Shown: piece by piece, positions 23,708 through 32,109 of the stretch
Position numbering within the stretch: the stretch's first letter is position 1
How the letters are laid out: each line of letters starts with the position of its first letter
DNA from: Chloroflexota bacterium
GTDB lineage: Bacteria > Chloroflexota > UBA4733
Length of the DNA stretch: 34,221 bases
Assembly (NCBI GenBank): GCA_023381895.1
Contig: JAMCTA010000082.1
Location: 1-34,221, forward strand
Direction: 5' to 3'
The notes under the pieces: model-generated
What the model saw: only the letters and a program-made list of their open reading frames with translations
What the model was told of the DNA's origin: nothing
Databases searched by the model: none
Made by a program: the position numbers and the translations under genes

Positions 23708-24829
23708 TCAGGACGGCGCTGCCCCTTGTGTCTGGACTTGCAGAGCGTAGAGCGACTGGCTCGCGCACATGAACAGAACGTTGCGCTTGGGGCCGCCAAA
23801 AGTCACGTTGGCGCAGACCTCCGGCAAGCGAATCCGTCCGATGAGCTGCCCTTCCGGGCTGAAGACGAGGACGCCGGCGTAGCCAATCGGGGCGCTGGAG
23901 CTGATCCAGACGTTGCCGTAGACGTCGGTCCGCAGGCCATCGGGTCCGCAGTGCACACCGTCAACGACCATGTCCGTAAACAGCCGCATGTTGGCAACAC
24001 GGGTGCCTTGAACGTCAAAGGCATAGACGGCGCCCTTGCCGCCGGGGCCGGTATCACCCGGACCTTTATCAGTGCTGACGAGGTAGAGCGTCTTGTAGTC
24101 GGGCGAGAAGCAGATGCCGTTCGGATCCGGAACCTGGCCCTCGACGGCGACGATGTCGAGTCTGCCGCTCGGGTCCCATCGGTACGTATTCGCCGGCAGT
24201 CCCCTCTGGTGACCTGCCACGAATCCCGCCAGCTCGCTGCCGATCCGTGGGTTCAGCAGCCCCGCTGGGTTCGACGGACCACCAGGAAAGTCTGGATGAC
24301 CCTCGGAGAGCCAGCTGCCATAGGGAGGGTCCGTAAACCAAATGCTGCCATCGGGATGGGGGGCGAGATCGTTGGGTGAGTTGAGCGGCTTGCCATCGTA
24401 GGAGTCCGCAATCACCGTCACTGTGCCATCGTGCTCCCAGCGGATGACGCGACGGAAGAAGTGCTGAGCGGTAAGCTGTCTCCCTTGAAAGTCGAAGGTA
24501 TTGCCATTGCTGTTGTACGAGGGATTGCGAAAGGCCGTGACGCTGTCACTCTCCCAGATGTAGCGGCGCTGCACGTCGCCCACAACATCGCTGAAGACGA
24601 GATACTGCCCCTGATTGGACCAGGCAGGCCCCTCGGCCCAGATGGCACCAGTCCACAGCCGGCGAATCGCCGTATTCCCCACGACGCAGCGGCCAAACGA
24701 GGGGTCGATGACGATGACGTCTGGATCTGGATATGGCGTTGGCGGTGCGCTGAGACCCCACAGACGTGGTGGATTGGACACGACGCTTGCAGGCGTGGCT
24801 CTGCTGTGTTCATCTTCATATTCATACAT
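23708..24829 (-). CDS. SMP-30/gluconolactonase/LRE family protein
   Basis: A 373-residue six-bladed beta-propeller protein. Family marks include EGPAWSNQGQYLVFSD near residue 66, a central PLNSPNDLAPHPDGSIWFTDPPYG, PNGICFSPDYKTLYLVSTD and HCGPDGLRTDVYGNVWISS. These supply the E, N and D residues that bind the divalent metal in lactonases. No signal peptide is seen, so it is probably cytosolic. ATG 24829 has GAGGAG about nine bases upstream. It hydrolyses a sugar lactone or related ester, by family analogy. It lies 175 bases downstream of the secreted glycosidase on the same strand. Lactone opening after sugar oxidation by a Gfo/Idh-type dehydrogenase is a plausible use. Confidence 0.9.
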   Translation of the reverse strand: MYEYEDEHSRATPASVVSNPPRLWGLSAPPTPYPDPDVIVIDPSFGRCVVGNTAIRRLWTGAIWAEGPAWSNQGQYLVFSDVVGDVQRRYIWESDSVTAFRNPSYNSNGNTFDFQGRQLTAQHFFRRVIRWEHDGTVTVIADSYDGKPLNSPNDLAPHPDGSIWFTDPPYGSWLSEGHPDFPGGPSNPAGLLNPRIGSELAGFVAGHQRGLPANTYRWDPSGRLDIVAVEGQVPDPNGICFSPDYKTLYLVSTDKGPGDTGPGGKGAVYAFDVQGTRVANMRLFTDMVVDGVHCGPDGLRTDVYGNVWISSSAPIGYAGVLVFSPEGQLIGRIRLPEVCANVTFGGPKRNVLFMCASQSLYALQVQTQGAAPS

Positions 24830-25004
24830 CGGCGCTTGCTCCTCGATACCGATCTTCGCACATTCGCCGATCGTCGGCTCCTACTGAGCAGGGTCCGGCC
24901 GGCGGCCAGGACTCTGGCCGCAACGATCCAGGTCGGCTGTCGAGCAGGCGGCGGATCATTCGTGGCGTTCAGGATCAAGCACCCTTCCGCCGGAGCCCCA
25001 TAGA

Positions 25005-27371
25005 TCACCTCGGGCCGGGGAGGAGTCCAAGATACTGGTCACCGAGAAGGCCGAGCTCCACGACGTAGGGCGTACCGGCCAGCTCCGGATGATACTCGAA
25101 CCGCGCCCGCTGAAAATACTGGACGGTGAGGACACGCCCATCGCTGCCCATCTCAGGCAGCTCATTCGAGATCGGATAGCCGAAGACGGCGATGCCGCCG
25201 TGGGCTTTGAAGAAGGCGAGGAAGGCGTCGCTCACGGTATAGCCCGTTTGGGGAAAGTACTGCTGCGGCTGCGGCGTAGCCGTTGGCGCCGGCATCGCGG
25301 TTGCCGCGGCAGCGTGAGTGCCTGGCAGCACCGTTGGTGTGGCAGCCGGCGAAGGGAATGGGGTGGGTGTAGGTGTCGCTGGTGGTGCTGGCTTGGAGAA
25401 GACCCGGCCGGCCGTCAACTCTGAGCCGAGCAGCCTTAGCTGCACAGCGTATGGGGTCCCGGCATTCTGCGGCACATACTGGAACTCTGCACGCTGGAAC
25501 CACTGAACGAGCTGGCCATTCTGCGTGAATGCTTCAGTACGCGGGAAGCCGAAGATCTGTATTCCGCCGTACGCCTTGAAAAAGCGCAAGAAGGCGCCAC
25601 TGACCGTATGCCCTGTCTGGGGGAAATAGGCAACGTCCGGACTCTTCGACGGCAGAGAAACAGGCTGGAAGGGCCGGTAGTTCGCCCCCCTGGCAAAGCT
25701 CTGTCCAGAGGGAACTGCTTCGATGTAGTACCGGCTACCAGCGAACAGTGGGTGGGTCCGCATTCTGTACAGCTGGAAGTCTTGCACCGCGCCTCCCACG
25801 GCATAGGGCTGCACCGGGGCGGTAGGCGCGCCAAAGACGCCGACACCACCGTGCTGGACGAAATACCGCTCGAATTCACCACTCAGTGAGAAACCCGTCT
25901 CTGGGAAGAACATCGAGCCATCAGGGAGTGTGATCCCAGCGCCGATGCCCGACTCAACCAGGAACTCAGGGTCTCCACCGATCCGTGTGTTCTGTGGCCC
26001 ACCATCACTACTCTGCGCTTGTGATCCGCTCACAGTGACGCCCAGCATGGGCTGCGTGCCAGAGGTGGGAAGATTCACCGGAGAACGCTCACCAAACTTA
26101 TTGACAATCTCCGCGCTGTTCCCCAGCAAAGGTGCACCACCCTGTACAGTAGCCTTCCCTGTCGCCCAAAACAGCCAGGCTTTCTGGTTGCCTCGATCGT
26201 AGCTCAGAGTGGCAAGATAGGGCTGTAGTTGAAGATGGAAGTTGGTGCCGCCCGCAAAGTAGCGCACCGCTGTCTGAAAGGCGGTGAATGCCGGACGAGG
26301 CGTGCCATCCGCGTGCAGGAGGCCCCACGGCCCCGATCCGTCATCAGGCTCATCGGCGATGCGGTAGATGCTCATCCGCTGCACGCCAGCAGCCAGCGCA
26401 TAGGCAAAAGCCTCGATGATGTAGTCAGCTTGTTCCTGCAATGTCGTGTTCGTGAAGTTGGGCGTGCGCGGCGTCGCCGGGTCGTTGTACGGTGGCACAT
26501 TGGTCTCAGAGAGCCATAGCGGCTTGTCCATCCCGTGGCTTTGGAGCGCCTGGCGATAGGCCATGGCAATGCGGTAGACGTCCGGTGCGCTGCTGTAGAT
26601 GTGCATATCGACAGCGTCGAAGAAGTACCCGTTCGACGGGCCATTAGGATCATTCTGGGCGACAGAGGCGAAGCGGTCAATGAAGAGAGGCCGGTTGTTG
26701 AGAACGTCGGCCCAGTACGTCGTTCCCGCAACGATGATCTCTTCGTTCGGATTGATTACCTTGGCGACTTCGGAAGCAACCTTGACGAGCTGGTAGTACT
26801 CCGCAACAGTTCCTGCCCACGTCGATCCGTTCTGCCCAGGCGGGATGTCGGGCTCGTTCCAGATGATCCAGTGGTCGATGCGCCCCTGATAGGTTTCCAC
26901 CATCCGGCGGACGAAAGCAGCCCAGTAGTTTTGGGGATCGTTGATCGGTAAGTAGAGATGGGCTGGCGTAGAGCCATCCCGGGTTGCCCATTGGGGTGGA
27001 TTACCAAGGAGACCAACGACCAGCATGCCAGCGCTCAGCTCGGTTTGCAGCTGCGCATCACTGATGGTCTGTGGTGGATAGAACTCCGTAGGACTATCCG
27101 GCTGAATCTGATTCCACCAGAACTCGACGCGCTCCCAGCCCGCGCCTGATTCGGCACGCTGCTGCGGGTACTGGTAGGCATCGACGATGCCAAAACGGGA
27201 ATCCGGTGTGAGCGGCTTCTGCGGTGACAGGACACTCTGGACGAACTGAGGAGGCAACGTCGCCGCAGAAACGGTCACTGAAGAAGAGGTCACTATCAGC
27301 GAGACCAGCAGGAGGGGAAGAATAAGCAACCGGTGAAGAGTCAAACACGAGCGGCTCGCCAGCAGTTGCAT
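25005..27371 (-). CDS. Secreted glycoside hydrolase (clan A-like TIM barrel) with three C-terminal FPxTG-type domains
   Basis: A 788-residue exported enzyme. A signal peptide (hydrophobic LLILPLLLVSLIV, cleavage near VSA-ATL) precedes a TIM barrel. It carries WNEPD with acid/base E173 and WLSETN with the likely nucleophile E289, the spacing and motifs of clan GH-A retaining glycosidases (GH5/GH39-like). A beta-rich stretch follows, then three related modules starting at about residues 486, 582 and 705, each with YFPxTG-x-T/S-V/L-S, FLxFFKxxGGIxxFGxP and a later F-x-R-A-x-F-x-YxP; modules 2 and 3 are separated by a Pro/Thr linker. The modules may bind cell wall or polysaccharide. ATG 27371 is chosen for the signal peptide; GTG 27413 is possible. 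The substrate is unknown; it may feed the neighbouring uptake systems. Confidence 0.88.
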   Translation of the reverse strand: MQLLASRSCLTLHRLLILPLLLVSLIVTSSSVTVSAATLPPQFVQSVLSPQKPLTPDSRFGIVDAYQYPQQRAESGAGWERVEFWWNQIQPDSPTEFYPPQTISDAQLQTELSAGMLVVGLLGNPPQWATRDGSTPAHLYLPINDPQNYWAAFVRRMVETYQGRIDHWIIWNEPDIPPGQNGSTWAGTVAEYYQLVKVASEVAKVINPNEEIIVAGTTYWADVLNNRPLFIDRFASVAQNDPNGPSNGYFFDAVDMHIYSSAPDVYRIAMAYRQALQSHGMDKPLWLSETNVPPYNDPATPRTPNFTNTTLQEQADYIIEAFAYALAAGVQRMSIYRIADEPDDGSGPWGLLHADGTPRPAFTAFQTAVRYFAGGTNFHLQLQPYLATLSYDRGNQKAWLFWATGKATVQGGAPLLGNSAEIVNKFGERSPVNLPTSGTQPMLGVTVSGSQAQSSDGGPQNTRIGGDPEFLVESGIGAGITLPDGSMFFPETGFSLSGEFERYFVQHGGVGVFGAPTAPVQPYAVGGAVQDFQLYRMRTHPLFAGSRYYIEAVPSGQSFARGANYRPFQPVSLPSKSPDVAYFPQTGHTVSGAFLRFFKAYGGIQIFGFPRTEAFTQNGQLVQWFQRAEFQYVPQNAGTPYAVQLRLLGSELTAGRVFSKPAPPATPTPTPFPSPAATPTVLPGTHAAAATAMPAPTATPQPQQYFPQTGYTVSDAFLAFFKAHGGIAVFGYPISNELPEMGSDGRVLTVQYFQRARFEYHPELAGTPYVVELGLLGDQYLGLLPGPR

Positions 27372-27498
27372 CTGTCTCGCTGCAGCCTCCTCGCCGCCAC
27401 CACCAGCACTCACGTGGCGCCGTCACGGTGTCGAAGTCGAATTGATACCACTCTGGACACGTAGCGGCGAACCCAGTCACTCTGTAGTCCCATCGCAT

Positions 27499-27539
27499 AG
27501 TCCTGTCTACCAGCGGGCAGGACTCACCGGCTCACGGTG
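27499..27539 (-). terminator. Two tandem hairpins between membrane-protein and glycosidase genes
   Basis: CACCG-GCTCA-CGGTG (27525-27539) is followed on the minus strand by a 7-bp stem, AGTCCTG/CAGGACT (27499-27505 with 27518-27524). They lie about 70-110 bases after the stop of the VC0807-like gene. No T-run follows, so termination is only a possibility. The rest of the 27372-27607 gap shows no gene. Confidence 0.3.
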
Positions 27540-27607
27540 GAACGTCTCCGCTGTCCTCCCTACGTGGCGCTCCTCCGCGGTGCTGCCCAACCTGCCACTT
27601 CTTCTCT

Positions 27608-28276
27608 CTACTGCATCGCGCGCGCCCGCTCTTCGGCACCCCGTCGCGCCATACTTTGGGAGTAGCGCATCGTCCAGACGATCAGCACAATGGTCACACT
27701 ATAGACCAGCACCGGTGAGACGGCTAGCACGGTACTAGGCGGCAGGGTGAAGGCAAACAGGACGCGCAGCAGTGCCTCACCTAGGTAGGCCAGCCCCCAG
27801 ACGGTGGTGATGAGGTAGGTGCCGTGGCGGAAGAGTGGGTAACGCCAGAGGCTGTTGTAATATTCAACCTTGGCGGATTCGCCCCCCGTCGCAAACTGCC
27901 GGCCGAAATAGAACATGAGCGGCCGGGGCAAGAGGAGTGAGACGAGGCAGGCCAGACCCCACAGCCCGGTCAGGAGCGACTCTTTGACCAGGTAGAAACG
28001 GACACTGCCACTGATGAGCGATGAAAACACGCCGAGAATGATCAGAACCAGCGCGATCAGGCCCAGGCCATCCAAGTGCCTGCTGCGCGCCCAGCCGAGC
28101 AGGATGCCAGCTACCGGGAAGACGGCGGTCGCGACCAGCGCCTCTACCGTGGGCACGCCCCGGGCGGTGAACACACGATAGGCCACGAAAGGCAGAACAG
28201 CGTTGATGGTGACACTCGGCGCAAGGCTACGCAGGTCCGGCCGGCCAGGGCTGTTCAAGGCAACAGGTTGAGACAC
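27608..28276 (-). CDS. VC0807-like integral membrane protein
   Basis: A 222-residue protein with about six hydrophobic segments. It resembles the VC0807 family of uncharacterised membrane proteins: LPFVAYRVFTARGVPTVEAL near the start, a central FSSLISGSVRFYLVKESLLT and LVSLLLPRPLMFYFGRQF. The C-terminus is basic and polar. The GTG at 28276 has AAGGAG seven bases upstream and is preferred over the long frame to 28369. A promoter (TTGACA-16-GAGAAT) lies about 50 bases upstream. The function is unknown; there is no clear link to the neighbours, which are tRNA-Lys upstream and a glycosidase downstream. Confidence 0.8.
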   Translation of the reverse strand: MSQPVALNSPGRPDLRSLAPSVTINAVLPFVAYRVFTARGVPTVEALVATAVFPVAGILLGWARSRHLDGLGLIALVLIILGVFSSLISGSVRFYLVKESLLTGLWGLACLVSLLLPRPLMFYFGRQFATGGESAKVEYYNSLWRYPLFRHGTYLITTVWGLAYLGEALLRVLFAFTLPPSTVLAVSPVLVYSVTIVLIVWTMRYSQSMARRGAEERARAMQ

Positions 28277-28322
28277 GTTGCTTCTCCTTCTGCTGATGGT
28301 GCTGGGGGTGCATTCAAGTTGA

Positions 28323-28350
28323 ATTCTCCACAAGTTGAGCCGGATGTCAA
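28323..28350 (-). promoter_or_regulatory. Candidate promoter of the VC0807-like gene
   Basis: Minus strand: TTGACA (28350-28345), a 16-base spacer and GAGAAT (28328-28323). The -35 box is perfect and the -10 box matches four of six. It lies between the tRNA-Lys gene and the GTG at 28276, with a leader of about 40 bases. Confidence 0.45.
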
Positions 28351-28414
28351 CAAGAGGTAAGGTATGCAAACTGAGTCACTCACAAGACGGCACCTCGCCG
28401 CACAGGGTGGACAG

Positions 28415-28487
28415 TGGGGGCACAGGGATTCGAACCCTGGACACCCTGATTAAAAGTCAGGTGCTCTGCCAGCTGAGCTATACCCCC
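28415..28487 (-). tRNA. tRNA-Lys (anticodon UUU)
   Basis: A 73-base tRNA. The acceptor stem GGGGGTA pairs with TGCCCCC and the discriminator is A; CCA is not encoded. The D arm is GCTCAGCTGGCAGAGC. The anticodon arm CTGACTTTTAATCAG has anticodon TTT (28454-28452), and the T arm is CCAGGGTTCGAATCCCTG. All four stems pair. It starts 28 bases after the comEC stop on the same strand and no promoter of its own is evident in that gap, so it may be processed from the comEA-comEC transcript. Confidence 0.97.
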
Positions 28488-28515
28488 TGCACTCGCTAGT
28501 GTACCCCAGCCGTTC

Positions 28516-30801
28516 TCACTGTAGCTCCACCACACGTCCATCCGTCGTCACGTCCAGGCTGCTGGTCGGTGGAATCACCGTCGATCCGGCCACCGCATCG
28601 CCAGCCACGACCAGCGCAGGATGAGTCGCCGCCAGCAGCTCCGGTGCCAGCGGACCTTCTCGTCCCGGTGGCCCTACGACCACGGTCAGTCCGTCTGGCA
28701 GGCCCGCAGTCACCAGCTCACGCTGCTGGGCAATCGTCAACGCCGCCACGTCGAGCACGCGCAGCCTGCCGAAGGAAGCCAGCGCTGCAAGATGCACCGC
28801 ACTCGGCGGCCCCACCGCCCACGTGCGCAGCTCACCGTGCGTGCCTAGCGGCAGGGTCCCTGCTGCCCCGACCGGCAGCAGCAGCAGTGGACCCACGCGC
28901 TGCTCAAAGCCCTGCAACCCAAGGCTTGGGTGCGCCACGTCTGCCGTCACCACCTGCTCTACACGGTAGTGGTCGAGCAGCGCAGCCGCGGCGCCGCTAT
29001 GCGCTCCCTCCGCTCCGAGGAGCACCAGCGCGTCAATGCGCCGCCGCCAGGGCGGAAGCGCTTCGCCCACCAGCCCCAGCAGCGCCTTGGACGAGCTGCC
29101 GGTGTCGACCACCAGCGTCGCATCGTGTGACTGGATGAGCAGCACGTCACCGGTCTTGTCCACCTGTGCCACCAAGCGCAGCGGCGCGCTGAGCACGCTC
29201 TCCTTCACCGACAGTGCCGCAAGCACGAGCGCGGCGGCTGACACAGCCAGCAACCCGGCCACCGATGCCGGCCCGTGCGTGCCGCGCCGCCCTTGCGCCG
29301 CTCTTCTCCATGCCCCGAGTGTAGCGGCACATCCGGCGTAGTACAGCACAGCAATGATCACCCCAAGAGTCGGTGCAGGCACCGCCGCGAAAGGGAGCTG
29401 CGCGAGGGCGTGCACGAGCACGATCATTGCGGCCAGCGGCACGTAGCTCACCACACCAACGAGGTATCCCAAGCTGGGTGACACGGTCTGCGCCAGCACC
29501 AGGAGCGTTCCACAGAGCATCTGCAGTGGCAGCAAGGGCAGGCAAAGGAGGTTCGAGAGCGGCGCGATGAGCGACACCTGATTGAAGCCCACCATGGTGA
29601 CCGGCAACGCGCCGATCTGTGCCGCCAGTGTCATGCTGATGGGTCCGGCGAGCCAGCCTGGCCAGCGGCGTAGCAAACCGGCAAGCCTCGGCTCGAAGAG
29701 CAAGATCCCCGCAGTGGCAGCCACCGACATCTGAAATCCAGTGTCACCGATGACCAGCGGGTCGACCAGGGCCATCGCTGCCGCTACGAGCGCGAGCCCT
29801 TGCAGCGAAGCAGACGGTCTGCCCGTGAGCAGCGCCCCCACCGCCAGGGCCCACATCAGCCCGGCGCGCTCGCCAGCAGGCGTGGATCCCGTCACCAGCA
29901 CGTAGAGAGCGACGGTGGCCAGCGCTGGCCACGCTGCTTTCCGCCGCCCCAGGAGGGGCAGGAACAGACCGAGGGCCGAGTTCCCGACAATGGCCACCTT
30001 GAAACCGCTCGTTGCGATGATGTGGATCATGCCTGTCCGGATGAAGTCGGGGGTCAAGGTCGAAAATGCCGCTGAACGCGTGCCGATCAACACAGCCCGC
30101 TGCAATGAGCGCTCCGGCTCGGGAAGCGTCTCAGCGAGCGCACGCTCGACACCGTTCTGTAACGCAAAGGCCGCGCCGTGCAGCGGATCACCCGCCTGCC
30201 GGCCCAAGAGCGTCACGCGCGGATAGGTCAGGACTGCGCGTACTCCTTGCCGGGCGAGATAGTCTGCATAGTCGAAGCCGGCAATCTGCGGCGGCGCGGT
30301 GAGTTTCCCGCGAATGTCCACAACGTCACCGTAAGCGAAGGGGGTTGCACTCGCCGTCCGCACCTGCACGGCTCCGCTCACCGGCGCCCAGGAGCCTCCA
30401 CGACGCCCGAGCGACCGGAGCTGGGTCACACGGACGCGCAAGAGCTGCACGCGGTCGCGCACGTCGGGTTCCCCGGCCACGAATCCCTGCACCTCCACAA
30501 ACTCGCCGAGGTGGAGCGTAACGTCATCAGGGGCCAGGAGTGCCGCTCTCTGAGCCCGCACGATCCCCACGAGGAGCATTGGGGCACAGAGCGCTACGAT
30601 GGCCAGCCAGCGCCAGCGGGCCAGCACTGCGAGAGTCACCCCGATCGCTGCCAGCATCGCGGCGGGCAGACCCACTGCCGGGAGCGCCGGGCCCAAGCCG
30701 ATGCCGGTAAGCAGTGCGAGCGCCGGAGATAGCAATGGAGCGCCATAGGCCCACACCGGACCCCTGGCGAAGTCGTTCTGGGCTTCCTCCGGAGGACTCA
30801 T
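28516..30801 (-). CDS. comEC: ComEC/Rec2 DNA-uptake channel with degenerate metallo-beta-lactamase domain
   Basis: A 761-residue inner-membrane protein forming the channel for single-stranded DNA during natural transformation. It has N-terminal membrane helices, an OB-like DUF4131 region (VTLHLGEFVEVQG onward), the Competence domain with HIIATSGFKVAIVG, many membrane helices, and a C-terminal metallo-beta-lactamase-like domain starting near DKTGDVLLIQSHDATLVVDTG. In that domain the metal motif THxxxDHxGG of active relatives reads LGAEGAHSGA (H601 only), so the nuclease centre seems lost. ATG 30801 overlaps the comEA stop as ATGA, giving translational coupling. Together with comEA it indicates DNA-uptake capacity; the other transformation genes are not in the window. 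Confidence 0.94.
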   Translation of the reverse strand: MSPPEEAQNDFARGPVWAYGAPLLSPALALLTGIGLGPALPAVGLPAAMLAAIGVTLAVLARWRWLAIVALCAPMLLVGIVRAQRAALLAPDDVTLHLGEFVEVQGFVAGEPDVRDRVQLLRVRVTQLRSLGRRGGSWAPVSGAVQVRTASATPFAYGDVVDIRGKLTAPPQIAGFDYADYLARQGVRAVLTYPRVTLLGRQAGDPLHGAAFALQNGVERALAETLPEPERSLQRAVLIGTRSAAFSTLTPDFIRTGMIHIIATSGFKVAIVGNSALGLFLPLLGRRKAAWPALATVALYVLVTGSTPAGERAGLMWALAVGALLTGRPSASLQGLALVAAAMALVDPLVIGDTGFQMSVAATAGILLFEPRLAGLLRRWPGWLAGPISMTLAAQIGALPVTMVGFNQVSLIAPLSNLLCLPLLPLQMLCGTLLVLAQTVSPSLGYLVGVVSYVPLAAMIVLVHALAQLPFAAVPAPTLGVIIAVLYYAGCAATLGAWRRAAQGRRGTHGPASVAGLLAVSAAALVLAALSVKESVLSAPLRLVAQVDKTGDVLLIQSHDATLVVDTGSSSKALLGLVGEALPPWRRRIDALVLLGAEGAHSGAAAALLDHYRVEQVVTADVAHPSLGLQGFEQRVGPLLLLPVGAAGTLPLGTHGELRTWAVGPPSAVHLAALASFGRLRVLDVAALTIAQQRELVTAGLPDGLTVVVGPPGREGPLAPELLAATHPALVVAGDAVAGSTVIPPTSSLDVTTDGRVVELQ

Positions 30802-31424
30802 TGCACGGTCAGCAATGAGCGCACTCGCTCCAGCTCAGCCTTGCGCACACCAGCCTGCAGTAGCCCGTCGATGCTGCCGAACGGTCCGTGCTCCGCTCGG
30901 TACGCCACAATGCGCGCAGCCGTAATCTTGCCAATCCCGGGAATGGTCCGCAGCTGCTCTTCGGTCGCTGTGTTGACGTTCAGCGGCCCGCTCGCCGTGG
31001 GCGTAGGGGTGTGCCGGGCTCTGCCGTGTGCGATAGCTTCGGGAGTCGCCGTCGCTTCCCCGACGACGGGTACGGTCACCTGCTCGCCGTCGGTGACGTA
31101 CGCCGCGAGGTTGATGCGCTCAAGGTCCGCTCCAGGTGTTGATCCCCCCGCGGCGGTGACCGCATCTTGAACGCGGGCGCCAGCGGCGAGCCGGTACACG
31201 CCCGGATGCACCACTGCACCCGTCACATACACCTCGACCGGATGGGGAGTTGGCGATGGCGTTGGGCGCAGGCGCCGGGAGCTGCTCAGCGTGAGCTGGA
31301 CGGGGGACGCGACCGCCGGCGCTGCAGCCGGTCGTTGCACGAGCACCAGCACTACCAGGCCGAATGCGCAGACACCGGCGACAATCGCGAGGAGGATACG
31401 CCATGGTGCCCCTGCGGCCGGCAT
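30798..31424 (-). CDS. comEA: ComEA competence protein (SLBB plus helix-hairpin-helix)
   Basis: A 208-residue membrane-anchored DNA receptor for transformation. It has one N-terminal membrane segment (about residues 9-29) and a Pro/Thr-rich linker. An SLBB domain follows (EVYVTGAVVHPGVYRL, VQDAVTAAGG), then a second linker. The C-terminal helix-hairpin-helix pair has LNVNTATEEQLRTIPGIG and ARIVAYRAEHGPF, the double-stranded DNA-binding unit typical of ComEA. ATG 31424 has AGGGGG upstream. The next gene, comEC, overlaps by four bases. Its upstream region also carries the divergent SOS-box-like sites about 200 bases away; whether they influence comEA is open. Confidence 0.94.
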   Translation of the reverse strand: MPAAGAPWRILLAIVAGVCAFGLVVLVLVQRPAAAPAVASPVQLTLSSSRRLRPTPSPTPHPVEVYVTGAVVHPGVYRLAAGARVQDAVTAAGGSTPGADLERINLAAYVTDGEQVTVPVVGEATATPEAIAHGRARHTPTPTASGPLNVNTATEEQLRTIPGIGKITAARIVAYRAEHGPFGSIDGLLQAGVRKAELERVRSLLTVQ

Positions 31425-31594
31425 TTTCCCCCTGCTTCAACCATCTCATGCTGGTCTTCACCGCTACGGCCGTCCTGCAATACGGCACCCCGTATGCTAC
31501 TACACCCATTGCCTCTGCACGGGAAGAGCGACAGGAGTAGGAGCTCTGGAACACCTGCGAGCAAGATCCGAGCACCAATCCGTGACCGTGGGTC

Positions 31595-31623
31595 TTGTCA
31601 AACCGCGCGACCCTGGATAGACT
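31595..31623 (+). promoter_or_regulatory. Predicted promoter of the 55-residue membrane protein
   Basis: TTGTCA (31595-31600), a 17-base spacer and TAGACT (31618-31623). The first SOS-like box begins two bases after the -10 element, covering the expected start site. The leader to the ATG at 31704 is about 75 bases. Confidence 0.5.
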
Positions 31624-31624
31624 A

Positions 31625-31636
31625 GAACAAACGTTC
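31625..31636. promoter_or_regulatory. SOS (LexA) box-like site 1
   Basis: GAACAAACGTTC followed by C fits the Gram-positive LexA consensus CGAACRNRYGTTYC at every position except the first C (A here). It overlaps the predicted transcription start. Confidence 0.6.
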
Positions 31637-31637
31637 C

Positions 31638-31649
31638 GAACAGAAGTTC
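31638..31649. promoter_or_regulatory. SOS (LexA) box-like site 2
   Basis: CGAACAGAAGTTCC (31637-31650) has the same GAAC-N4-GTTC layout, with one mismatch to the consensus (A for Y). It begins 13 bases after site 1. Two such sites in tandem by chance are improbable. Confidence 0.55.
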
Positions 31650-31703
31650 CAATGAGCGGCGCGTGAAGAGCACGAACTGCAGGTGCAGGGGAGGAAGACC
31701 ACA

Positions 31704-31871
31704 ATGAGCGATACACTGGCTTTCATCTTGATCTGGGGGCCAGTGGCCCTGCTGCTCTACAATAGCTGGAAGCTCGTGACCTGGCTGCCAGCGCCTGCTG
31801 TGCCGGCTGTGCCCAGGTCTCAGCCAGCCGCTGCTGGAGGGAGAGCGTTTCGCGAGTCGCGGGCGGCCTGA
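31704..31871 (+). CDS. Small single-span membrane protein (55 aa), candidate SOS-induced protein
   Basis: A short protein beginning MSDTLAFILIWGPVALLLYN. One membrane helix covers about residues 6-31, and an Ala/Pro-rich, basic C-terminal tail ends in FRESRAA. It matches no family I recognise. It is supported by a strong ribosome site (GGGGAGGAAG, nine bases before ATG 31704), a predicted promoter and two SOS-like operators. Size and topology recall SOS-induced small membrane proteins such as the Caulobacter division inhibitor SidA or TisB-type toxins, but there is no sequence similarity that I can see; that role is inference. It stands alone, divergent from comEA and upstream of repeat copy 2. 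Confidence 0.65.
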   Translation: MSDTLAFILIWGPVALLLYNSWKLVTWLPAPAVPAVPRSQPAAAGGRAFRESRAA

Positions 31872-31912
31872 CGCCAGCAGTGGAGAGGGGCTCACCACCC
31901 TACACGAAGCGT

Positions 31913-32051
31913 CTAAATCCTTCCACGGTGGTGTTGCGCAAGACGGGGCCCTCACCCCGGCTCACCAAGGCTCGCCACCCCTCCCCCAAGCTTGGCTTAG
32001 AGGGGCAGGGGGTGAGGGTCTCCTTCGCAACGCCATTCTGGTTTGATTTAG
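31913..32051. repeat. Interspersed hairpin repeat, copy 2 (139 bp)
   Basis: The same element as at 7788-7919 and in the same orientation. It starts with CTAAATCCTTCCACGG and ends with ACGCCATTCTGGTTTGATTT plus AG. The central loop differs (CTTGGCTTAGAGGGGCAGGG instead of the perfect palindrome), making it 7 bases longer. It lies 58 bases upstream of the YqhA-type gene. Most other positions are identical to copy 1 by eye. Confidence 0.85.
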
Positions 32052-32109
32052 CCGGTATCATCTCCTCCTATGGTGATGCCACATAGCCCAGCTGGAGGGA
32101 GCGCAGACG

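Noticed and set aside
23726..24379. Plus-strand open frame of 217 codons
   Set aside because: Antisense shadow of the SMP-30-family gene, with no ribosome site or domain.
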